Source of the DNA: Laspinema sp. D2d
GTDB taxonomy: Bacteria; Cyanobacteriota; Cyanobacteriia; Cyanobacteriales; Laspinemataceae
Length of the DNA stretch: 64,000 bases
Assembly: GCF_025370755.1 (NCBI RefSeq)
Contig: NZ_JAMXFC010000003.1
Span: 62,001-126,000, forward strand
Direction of reading: 5' to 3'
The stretch's first letter is position 1, and each line of letters opens with the position of its first letter. Both the position numbers and the translations under genes were made by a program. Below the pieces are notes generated by a model. It saw only the letters and a list, made by a program, of their open reading frames with translations, did not search any database and was not told where the DNA came from. Positions 37,401-44,970 of the stretch are shown in pieces.

Positions 37401-38900
37401 TTAGCTAACCGCTTGGCGATCGCGCTCTAACTGGCTAAATAACCCCCGCCAATCCCCTGCCGGACTTCCTGCGGGGTCGGCTTTCACCTCAAAGGTCATA
37501 TTACAGGCTTCCGGGAGTTCTAACGCCTGTACGCACAACTCAGCGATATCCTCGCGACTCACTTTCCCCTTGATATTATCCCCTTGCTCAAACATTAACC
37601 CCTCACCCCCCGGTTCTTCCGTGAGCGCACAAGGGCGGATAATCGTATAAGGTAATCCACTGGCCCGAATAGTATCCTCACCCCGTAATTTCCAAGTTAA
37701 AATCCCCCCCAGTTGCTCATTCATTCTCACCGCTGGCGGTTCTAACTCTAAGTCTAACCCCGGACGTCCCGGACGGGTCACCCCTGCCGAACTCACTTGA
37801 ATAAACCGGGGTAAAGTTGGACCGCCATAGGCTTTCAAGGATTGAATTTGCAATTGAAAGGGTCCAGGTGTAAATTTGGGATTCAGTTCCCCATCGTACT
37901 CAAATTTACTCAGCATGATTTGCACCGAGCGAATTTGACTAATATCTAAAGGCGGGCAATCTGTCAAGGTTTTAGCCCGAAAAACCGGGATAAATTCTGA
38001 AAAAGGAATGCGAACCGTAAATTCTATATTAGCCACAGTATCAAAGGAATAGCAGTAGGAAATACTATCCCATTTCGGATCAGTGCGAAGAATTAATTTA
38101 TACCGATTGCCATCACCTTTAACGCGAATATCAATCCCTTGATAGGTAGATAAATACAACGGGGGTTTAAAATTGCGGGTGCGAATAGAAACAAATCCAC
38201 CCGAATTTGAGGTAGAAACGTTCCCAGAAAACAAAGCTGTTTTATTAACCAGGCGGACGTTACTTTCGCTGACTCCACCCATGACAATATCATCTAGCGC
38301 ACCCCAAATTTCTTTGAGGTTGTCCGTGGGTTGGCTGAAATCAAAGATAACTTTTTCATGGGGTGCACCCAGGGTCGCCAGTTGACGACGCGTAGCATCG
38401 ACTAAATTTTGAATGCCGCGATATTCCACTTCTTCAGGTACATCCAAGACTTCCGGTGTATAAAATTTGACCCCCTGATAATATTTTTCTCGGGTTGGGG
38501 TATCCCCTTCCACGGGTTGTACCCGGGTTCCGATACAACAAATCACGGCGGTGACATCTTGCAAGAGGCGATCGCTCAAACTGTCAGCAAGGGTGATATC
38601 CGCATCTACCAAGTCCACTCCAGTCCCCAGCATTTCTCGTCCCCGCTTGAGATCCCGGACTAACCCTCTAACAGAGTAACCCCGCTGTTGGAGTTTTTGC
38701 ACCACCCGCTTCCCCACGCCTCCCGTGGCACCGGCAACAAGAATGACTCCCGATTTTTCCGGTGTGCTGATGGTACTTTTCCCCCCGGTGAGGAGATTTC
38801 TGATCCAGGAAATATTCCCCAAAAACGGGACTACTCCAAAATAGGACAAGGTTTTCCAGAACCTGCCTGCATCCCATTGAGGGCGTTTTTGTTCAGTCAT
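37401..38900 (-). CDS. SDR-type dehydrogenase with inserted CIA30 domain (HCF173-like)
   Basis: A 499-residue protein: a Rossmann NAD(P)-binding start (VILVAGATGGVGKRVV, ~residues 51-66), then an inserted CIA30/NDUFAF1-type beta-domain (~residues 160-345, around WGALDDIVMGGVSES and ISQIRSVQIMLSKFEYDGE), then the remainder of the dehydrogenase fold (FIQVSSAGVTRPGRPG, YTIIRPCALTEEPGG). Plants have the same architecture in HCF173, which promotes translation of psbA mRNA for photosystem II. A similar role here is inferred. The usual SDR catalytic Tyr-Lys pair is not evident. The gene stands alone. Confidence 0.83.
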   Translation of the reverse strand: MTEQKRPQWDAGRFWKTLSYFGVVPFLGNISWIRNLLTGGKSTISTPEKSGVILVAGATGGVGKRVVQKLQQRGYSVRGLVRDLKRGREMLGTGVDLVDADITLADSLSDRLLQDVTAVICCIGTRVQPVEGDTPTREKYYQGVKFYTPEVLDVPEEVEYRGIQNLVDATRRQLATLGAPHEKVIFDFSQPTDNLKEIWGALDDIVMGGVSESNVRLVNKTALFSGNVSTSNSGGFVSIRTRNFKPPLYLSTYQGIDIRVKGDGNRYKLILRTDPKWDSISYCYSFDTVANIEFTVRIPFSEFIPVFRAKTLTDCPPLDISQIRSVQIMLSKFEYDGELNPKFTPGPFQLQIQSLKAYGGPTLPRFIQVSSAGVTRPGRPGLDLELEPPAVRMNEQLGGILTWKLRGEDTIRASGLPYTIIRPCALTEEPGGEGLMFEQGDNIKGKVSREDIAELCVQALELPEACNMTFEVKADPAGSPAGDWRGLFSQLERDRQAVS

Positions 38901-39149
38901 GGTGATTGTTCTCCAGTCTATTAAAGGTTACTCTCTAGTGGTAACAAATATTTGGGAATGGGGTGGGGGTGGGTTGCCGCACCGATCGCCTCCCCCGGGG
39001 TTTTCGCTTTTTATCCGGTTCTCTTCGGGTTCAAATTGTAAATACTTCCAATCAGAGAATTTATAATTTTAATCCTCTGATTAGCAGGTTAATAATATAA
39101 TTAATAGCCTGAATCACTTAAATAAATTGCCTGTTAAATTGCTTAAATC

Positions 39150-40484
39150 ATGAGTACAGTGAGGAAGTTGAGCAGCTCAATCTTATTAGTTATGACGGGT
39201 ATTTTTCTAGGGTGTTTAACTGGAATATTACCGGCGCAGGCACAAGAACCCCGCACCCTTTTTTATCCTAACCGAGAAGCGAGCAGCACAAACAAACCAA
39301 ATGCTGCCAATTTTGGGGAGGAAATGACGGTTCGACAACTCCATCAACCCCTAGACAGAATTGGTGAGTCAAATTTACAGATTTTAGAAGAGGCATTAGA
39401 ACTCGTTAATACCCTGGAAGAACCAGAAGCCAAAGCCCGGTTATTAACTGAGATTGCTCTGAAATTTGCCGGGATTTCCCAAGAAGAACGGGCTCAACTT
39501 CTCTTGGCTGATGCTTTAATCGCCGCCAATGAAATCGAAGCAGACTCGTTGCAGGTTCAGGCTAAAACTGCGATCGCCAGGGCCTATTTTGACCTGGGAC
39601 AAGCCGAAACTGCTGCGGACTTACTCTCCGACGCCTTAGCAACCACAAATCGCCTAGATGACCCTGGGGTAAAAACCAGCTTATTAGCGGAGATTGCCCT
39701 CACATACAACGCGATCGCCGAGTCCGATCGCTCCTTAGAAATTTTATCCCAAAGTCGTGACATTACCCTAGGCAATCAATCGGCAGAATCCGCCGCCCTC
39801 TTTCCCTTTGAACCCACCGGGTGGGAAGGTCAATTGGGACTAGGTGCATCCTTCTTTTCCGGGGACAAAATCACCAGTGAAACCAGTTTAAACTTTGCCC
39901 TAGAGCGGCAATGGCCGACGGATGAAGTAAATTTTCAAATCAGTTTCACCAATGACTATGATAATAGTCGAGTCTCTCCGGAAAAAGATAATCAAATCCA
40001 GGCTCAAATTGATACAGAATATCGCCATCATGCCACAGAACGCTATCAATATTTTATCAGTTCCTTAGTCCGTCGAGATGAAACCGATGGGATTGATATT
40101 CGGACTAATCTATATACGGGTCCCGGGATTAACATCTGGCGTGCCGGTCCCGATCGCTCCTTTGATATGCAGTTGGGTGTAGGCATTCGTTATGAAGACT
40201 CCAACCGCCGCCAGGATGATTTAGATGTTCCCGTGGCTCAATATCGAATGCGCTATAAAGATGTTTATTTTGATTTCCTCACCCTGCGTCAGTTCCTAAC
40301 CTTCGAGCTACCCTTTGATGATTTTGAGGACTATTATATAGAATCTTCCACTACTCTAGGAATTCCTATTGTTCAAGGCTGGTCATTTAATAACAACTTG
40401 ATTTTAAGATATGCAAATAACCCCTCTCTGGATAATCCTAATTTACGGGTCGATTTCGTCACGGGAATTGAGTATCAATTTTAG
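39150..40484 (+). CDS. DUF481 outer-membrane-type protein with helical N-terminal region
   Basis: A 444-residue exported protein. A signal peptide (residues ~1-31, ending PAQAQ) is followed by a helical, Glu/Ala-rich TPR-like stretch (~65-215, LLTEIALKFAGISQEERAQLLL type) and a beta-barrel-like DUF481 region (~225-444). That region has alternating aromatic strands (GLGASFFSGD, EYRHHATERYQYFIS) and a C-terminal Phe (YQF), the usual outer-membrane insertion signal. DUF481 proteins are salt- or stress-induced in proteobacteria; the function here is unknown. A G-rich nonamer array follows the stop. Confidence 0.82.
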   Translation: MSTVRKLSSSILLVMTGIFLGCLTGILPAQAQEPRTLFYPNREASSTNKPNAANFGEEMTVRQLHQPLDRIGESNLQILEEALELVNTLEEPEAKARLLTEIALKFAGISQEERAQLLLADALIAANEIEADSLQVQAKTAIARAYFDLGQAETAADLLSDALATTNRLDDPGVKTSLLAEIALTYNAIAESDRSLEILSQSRDITLGNQSAESAALFPFEPTGWEGQLGLGASFFSGDKITSETSLNFALERQWPTDEVNFQISFTNDYDNSRVSPEKDNQIQAQIDTEYRHHATERYQYFISSLVRRDETDGIDIRTNLYTGPGINIWRAGPDRSFDMQLGVGIRYEDSNRRQDDLDVPVAQYRMRYKDVYFDFLTLRQFLTFELPFDDFEDYYIESSTTLGIPIVQGWSFNNNLILRYANNPSLDNPNLRVDFVTGIEYQF

Positions 40485-40491
40485 AGAATGA

Positions 40492-40853
40492 CGGGGGAGG
40501 TTGGGGAGGATGGGGGAGATGGGGGGGATGGGGAGGATGGGGGAGATGGGGGGGATGGGGAGGATGGGGGAGATGGGGGAGATGGGGGAGATGGGGGAGA
40601 TCGGGAGGTTGTAGAGTACCTGTAGTGTCACGGCAAAGCTATGACACAGGGTCTGTAACTACCCTAGTCTCAATACAGACGGCACAGCCAAGTCATGAGG
40701 AACGACTACAGTCGTTAAACAGAGCAAGAAACACCTGTAGTTTTTATCTCCCCCAACCTCCCCATCTCCCCCATCTCCCCCATCTCCCCCATCCCCCCCA
40801 TCTCCCCCATCCCCCCCATCTCCCCCATCCTCCCCATCCATCTCCCCATCCCC
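40492..40853. repeat. Nonamer G-rich/C-rich inverted array with central hairpins
   Basis: The left arm 40492-40608 is a tandem of 9-nt units (GGGGAGATG, GGGGAGGATG variants). The right arm 40746-40853 is its inverted counterpart (CATCTCCCC). They could pair over ~100 bp. The 137-nt middle has three smaller inverted repeats: GTGTCA/TGACAC (40625-40647), GTCTGTA/TACAGAC (40650-40679) and AACGACT-AC-AGTCGTT (40701-40716). It begins 8 nt after the DUF481 gene. Related arrays lie at 50589 and 59636. Confidence 0.85.
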
Positions 40854-40939
40854 AACACCTCTGGCCTGAAATGGCGATTTGCGGCACAATGATAAGGAAT
40901 ATGACCTATCTTTATTTGTTTTGAGAAACCTCGATAACC

Positions 40940-42229
40940 ATGCCTTTACAGCAGCTTACTCGCGAAACAACGGTCACTCCCGGATCGGAATCAGCTTTTG
41001 ATTATGATGTGGCGATCGCCGGTGGTGGAATTGCTGGGACAACTTTAGCCGCCTCTTTAAAAGATTCCGGTTTAAAAGTTGTGCTAATTGAGGCATTGCC
41101 TCCCTCGGTTGCCGCTTCCCGAAATCAAGTGTATGCTCTGTCCCTGTTGTCCGGGGAAATTTTTCAGGCGGTGGGGGTGTGGGAGCGGATTTTTCCGAAA
41201 ATTACCCCATTTAATCAAATTAGTCTGTCAGATTCTGGACGAGAAGGGGTGCGCTTTCAACCGGCAGATTTAGGGCGAGAAACCCTGGGTTATGTGGGGG
41301 AACATCAGGTATTACTCACGGCGTTGCAGGATTTTCTCACCGATTGTACTCATGTGACTTGGAATTGTCCGGCGGAAGTGCTGGGGGTAGACTACCAAGC
41401 TGATGGAGTGGTGGTAGAAGTCCGATCGCGGGTTGAGGAAAACCCCGAAACCCAACGAATTCGCACCCGAGTCTTAATTGCTGCGGATGGGGCGCGATCG
41501 CAGATTCGGGAAGCAGCAGGCATCAAAACTCGCGGTTGGAAATATTGGCAATCCTGTATTACAGTCCAAGTGAAACCGGAAAAACCTCACGCCAATATTG
41601 CTTACGAACGATTTTGGCCCAGCGGACCCTTTGCCATTTTACCCCTAACTGAAAATCGTTGTAATATTGTCTGGACTGCACCGCATGAAGAAGCCAAAGC
41701 TTTAGCTGCCTTGGATGAGGCCGAATTTTTAGTGGAACTCCAGAAACGCTACGGGGAACAAATGGGACGAGTCCAACCGATTAGCGATCGCCGGGTATTT
41801 TCCGTACAACTGATGCAAAGTAGTCGCTATGTGCAACCCCGCCTTGCTTTAATTGGAGATGCCGCCCATTGTTGCCATCCCGTGGGGGGACAGGGACAAA
41901 ATTTGGGGATTCGGGATGCAGCGGCGATCGCCGAAATTCTCACCCAGGCGCATCACCGGGGAGAAGATATCGGGTCCCTGGGAGTCCTCAAACGATATGA
42001 ACGCTGGCGAAAAGTCGAAAATCTGACTATTCTGGGCTTTACGGACCTGCTCGATCGCCTCTTTTCTAATCAATTCTTACCCGCAGTGATCCTCCGTCAT
42101 CTCGGATTATGGGGATTGCGAACCCTTCCCCCCGTCAAGCAATTAGCCTTACGATTAATGACAGGACAACTGGGACGACATCCTGAAACCGTGAAAGCGT
42201 TATCGGTCCCCTCAAGTTCATCCTTGTGA
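40940..42229 (+). CDS. FAD-dependent hydroxylase, UbiH/COQ6 family
   Basis: A 429-residue flavoprotein monooxygenase: dinucleotide-binding AIAGGGIAGTTLAASL (residues ~27-42), the middle DG motif (LIAADGARSQIREAAG), and the FAD-ribityl motif LIGDAAHCCHPVGGQGQNLGIRDA. These are the family marks of UbiH/UbiF/VisC/COQ6 enzymes that hydroxylate quinone precursors. Cyanobacteria make plastoquinone, not ubiquinone, so a role in plastoquinone or another aromatic is inferred. The gene stands alone. Confidence 0.9.
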   Translation: MPLQQLTRETTVTPGSESAFDYDVAIAGGGIAGTTLAASLKDSGLKVVLIEALPPSVAASRNQVYALSLLSGEIFQAVGVWERIFPKITPFNQISLSDSGREGVRFQPADLGRETLGYVGEHQVLLTALQDFLTDCTHVTWNCPAEVLGVDYQADGVVVEVRSRVEENPETQRIRTRVLIAADGARSQIREAAGIKTRGWKYWQSCITVQVKPEKPHANIAYERFWPSGPFAILPLTENRCNIVWTAPHEEAKALAALDEAEFLVELQKRYGEQMGRVQPISDRRVFSVQLMQSSRYVQPRLALIGDAAHCCHPVGGQGQNLGIRDAAAIAEILTQAHHRGEDIGSLGVLKRYERWRKVENLTILGFTDLLDRLFSNQFLPAVILRHLGLWGLRTLPPVKQLALRLMTGQLGRHPETVKALSVPSSSSL

Positions 42230-42245
42230 GAGTAAACAAACGAAA

Positions 42246-42266
42246 GGACACGGCGATGCCGTGTCC
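42246..42266. terminator. Hairpin GGACACGGC-GAT-GCCGTGTCC between convergent genes
   Basis: A 9-bp perfect stem with a three-base loop stands between the convergent FAD-hydroxylase and M23 peptidase genes. No T-run follows. It may block read-through or protect mRNA ends. The same type occurs at 37366-37386. Confidence 0.5.
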
Positions 42267-42324
42267 TGAATCACAATGAAACCCTGGAAAACCGCCCAAA
42301 CTTCAAGCTATTTCCCCTAACGGT

Positions 42325-44175
42325 TCACCGCGAATAGACCGCTTGTCCCACCGTAGAATCGACTCGCAACTTCTGGCGATCGCCGGGAAGATAGGCCAAC
42401 GGATCCGCCGCATCAGTCCCGGGAGGATAGAGTTCAAAATGTAAGTGCGGACCCGTACTATTGCCCGTACTCCCCATTTCCGCAATCAGTTGACCTTGAA
42501 TCACCGCCTGACCCGCGCTGACCAAAATGCGTTGATTGTGAGCATAGCGAGTGAGACTGCCATCGGGATGCTCAATTTCCACTAAGTTTCCATATCCCCC
42601 AGAATTCCAACCCGCAAACGTGACGATACCCGTTGCTGCGGCCATAATCGGCGTGCCAATGGGTCCGGCAATATCAATTCCTTTGTGCATTCGTCCCCAG
42701 CGCATTCCGAACCCCGAGGTAAACACGCCTCGGGCAGGCCACATATAGCCTTCAAACAGTTCAGCGGGTTCGGGAAGGTAGGAACCGGCTGCCGCTAGGG
42801 GGGGCAGTTCGGGGACCGGCGCAGGAGTCGTTTGAATTCTGCCGCGTAAGGTTTCCAAACGGAGGCTGATGCTATTTTCTAGGGGGTCTGCGGACGTTTC
42901 AGATAGGGTCGGGGTGACGGGACGAGGGGGTAACAGGGCACTGAGACTTTCGGAGGGGCGGGGTCGCCCTTCCCAAGTGGGTTGAAAGCGATCGCCTACC
43001 GGCACTGTTTTATCTGTGGGAACCGCTTGGGAGTCGAGATCCTGGAAAGGTTCGAGATCCGCTTCAGTCAGGGCAAATCCCTCACCCCCAATCCCCCAAC
43101 GATGACTGGGTAGGGAGAATTGGGACTCGACGGCGGGGCGATCGCTCTGATGGAAGTTGTCCGGGGACTCATCGGGAGCCTCATCGGGTTCCGGAGATGG
43201 CGGAAACAGAGTCACCACACTTTCGGCGGGGACGGAGGGAAACAGAGATGCAGTTATTTCAGGACTTTCCCCGGTGGGGGTGAAAGATTGAGACCTAGAA
43301 ACCGTGGAAAGCTCAGTTGGAGAGGATTCTGCCTCGACGATCGCTAGGGCCTGGTAAATAAAAGCGGCCACTTCCGCACGGGTAGCGATGCGATCGGGAT
43401 TAGAAAACCAGTCATTGGGGATGCTCCCTCCATAACTATGCCGATGCTGTTCCAATTTCTCCAACAGGAGAATCGCCCCGGCGAGACGATCTTGGGCATC
43501 GGTGGGAATAGATGCGGCGGCGGAAAAATAAGTCTCTAAATTTCCCAGGATGTCCTTGGGGGGTTTTAAGTTTAAGCCATTGACAAGGGCGACTAAGACT
43601 TGGAATCGGGGAATGGGTTGGTTAGCTTCAAACCCAGGGTTTGGTTCACCTCCCATTCCTCCCATTTCCAATGCCCTGGCGATCGCAGTTTGTGCCCAGT
43701 TCTCCTCTGGAACCTCTGCACTCAACGCCTCATCCTCCGCCAGATAGCGGTCTCGAAAGGCTCGTTGCAGCACTGTCGCAAATTGGGCTTGAGTCATCGC
43801 GGCATCGGGCTGAAAACTGCCATCGGGGAAGCCGAGAATAATTCCCTGAGCTTGCAGCACTTCGATAAATTCTCGGGCCCAGTGTCCTTCTAGGTCAGTT
43901 AATGGCATTTGAGGCTCCAAAGAAGCGCTCAAACTGCGATCGCTTGGATTCAAGTCGTTTAGACTCGGATCCAGTGTTTTATCCCGATCGCTAGGTGTAC
44001 CTACAGCATAGTGCTGTAATGCTTCCTCTCCAAAGGGGTGAGGGTCGCGGACTTCGTTACTTGCTGAAGATGCCAGTGCGGCAGAACCTGCACTCGGACT
44101 AACACTAGCCTCTTGGGTGAAATCTGCTGTAACAATGGCCGCTAAAGTGCCAATTGCAAGCTGTTGAATGTTCAT
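42325..44175 (-). CDS. SLH-domain M23 peptidoglycan endopeptidase
   Basis: A 616-residue envelope enzyme. The N-terminus is weakly signal-like (MNIQQLAIGTLAAIVTA). An S-layer-homology domain follows (LTDLEGHWAREFIEVLQAQG..., GFPDGSFQPDAAMTQAQFATVL, ~residues 90-150), then helical SLH-like repeats, a long Pro/Ser/Glu-rich linker and a C-terminal M23 (LytM-type) domain (~485-600). The zinc ligands are seen in GRMHKGIDI (His, Asp) and GPHLHFEL (HxH). It should cleave peptidoglycan cross-links while anchored to the wall. GAGGAGG lies about 9 nt upstream of the ATG. A structured leader precedes the gene. Confidence 0.9.
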   Translation of the reverse strand: MNIQQLAIGTLAAIVTADFTQEASVSPSAGSAALASSASNEVRDPHPFGEEALQHYAVGTPSDRDKTLDPSLNDLNPSDRSLSASLEPQMPLTDLEGHWAREFIEVLQAQGIILGFPDGSFQPDAAMTQAQFATVLQRAFRDRYLAEDEALSAEVPEENWAQTAIARALEMGGMGGEPNPGFEANQPIPRFQVLVALVNGLNLKPPKDILGNLETYFSAAASIPTDAQDRLAGAILLLEKLEQHRHSYGGSIPNDWFSNPDRIATRAEVAAFIYQALAIVEAESSPTELSTVSRSQSFTPTGESPEITASLFPSVPAESVVTLFPPSPEPDEAPDESPDNFHQSDRPAVESQFSLPSHRWGIGGEGFALTEADLEPFQDLDSQAVPTDKTVPVGDRFQPTWEGRPRPSESLSALLPPRPVTPTLSETSADPLENSISLRLETLRGRIQTTPAPVPELPPLAAAGSYLPEPAELFEGYMWPARGVFTSGFGMRWGRMHKGIDIAGPIGTPIMAAATGIVTFAGWNSGGYGNLVEIEHPDGSLTRYAHNQRILVSAGQAVIQGQLIAEMGSTGNSTGPHLHFELYPPGTDAADPLAYLPGDRQKLRVDSTVGQAVYSR

Positions 44176-44400
44176 TGTTCGCCTCCTCAGTCGGACAAAG
44201 CGTTAAATTCAGACCAAATCTGGGCATAAAAAAGCCCCCAGATCGTCCCCTGATGGGTTCGTCATTGGGCAACGCCTTTCTTGAAAGTCTTACCCTTCCA
44301 GTGGTCAGGTGTTCTTCTGAACAACCCCCAGGGGTCTAGCAGAAATCACCTCCCTCACCTCATTCAGGGTTATCTTGGGCAATCAATCTTGCCCCTCCCG
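44176..44400 (-). promoter_or_regulatory. Structured leader of the M23 peptidase gene (candidate riboswitch)
   Basis: The minus-strand leader folds in several places. A hairpin GGGCAAGATTGATTGCCC lies near its start. Farther on is a region with CGAACCCATCAG. A T-run (TTTTTT, 44228-44233 on the opposite strand) is preceded by GGGGGC, which can pair with GCCC upstream as an intrinsic terminator about 60 nt before the start codon. This is the layout of a terminator-controlled riboswitch. The CGAACCC.TCAG word resembles the 3' half of the c-di-AMP (ydaO) riboswitch, but the ydaO 5' landmarks were not found, so identity is uncertain. Confidence 0.4.
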
Positions 44401-44970
44401 TGTTTCTACGGAATTTCCTGATCCAGTCAGGTTAATCCCTGAAGAATATTGCAATCTAAATGCCGTTCTAGGGAACCGAAATTTCGCAGAACGGGTCATC
44501 CTGCAACATTCCCTTTGGGATGAGAAATGCAGGGGATCGCCTCATAAAACCGGGTACTTATTCAAGCTCTATACTCAGATTGCAACTCCCAATCCGTACA
44601 GTTTTGTAAATTAATTTTCCTGAAAATCATTTTCGGGGGTTTTTTTATGGTGAACCTTCAAGGTTTGAGAAATCTTAAGAATTAATTAAACTGCACTTTT
44701 TTTAAAAAAAGTATTGCACCTTCAACAGAATAAAAAAGTAGCAGTTCCCCACAGCAAATCAGGGATTTGATCCAAAAAAAGGGCTGCTACACCCCTGAAG
44801 CGGCTTCTTCCACTTTAAAATAATTGTGGTAACAATAAAAGCAACAGAGTTTTCGGGTTTTCTGGTGTATCCCCCGGGCCTGTCTCAACTTTAAAATACA
44901 AAAAACGCCAGCATAACCGAGTCTATTTTCCTCTAGGGAATGGCAAAATAAGGACAACTAAAATCGACTT
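44401..44970. other. Gene-free stretch with palindromes and an orphan plus-strand terminator
   Basis: A plus-strand terminator (44619-44646, listed separately) has no annotated plus-strand gene directly upstream. ACTTTTTTTAAAAAAAGT at 44695-44712 is a perfect palindrome. GTAGCAG (44738-44744) and CTGCTAC (44784-44790) are inverted with A-rich sequence between. The promoter of the following MscS gene is expected in the right part. Confidence 0.5.
44619..44646 (+). terminator. Plus-strand intrinsic terminator without an obvious gene
   Basis: The stem CCTGAAAA-TCA-TTTTCGGG (8 bp including one T:G pair) is followed by seven T. The nearest plus-strand gene ends about 2.4 kb upstream. A short plus-strand frame (TTG 44375 to TAA 44614) ends 5 nt before the stem. 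The terminator may therefore close a small mRNA or a non-coding RNA. Confidence 0.6.

Noticed and set aside
37201-37404. 67-codon plus-strand frame
   Set aside because: No ribosome site, no recognisable feature, and it runs through the hairpin near 37366.
40443-40924. Frames coding for GDGGDGG or PHPPHLPHPP repeats (also at 50571-50759 and 59600-59974)
   Set aside because: They are translations of the non-coding nonamer arrays; no ribosome sites and only low-complexity peptides.
44176-44340. Firm assignment as a c-di-AMP (ydaO), cobalamin or TPP riboswitch
   Set aside because: Only short words match; the defining conserved blocks of each class are not all found. Kept as an unnamed candidate.
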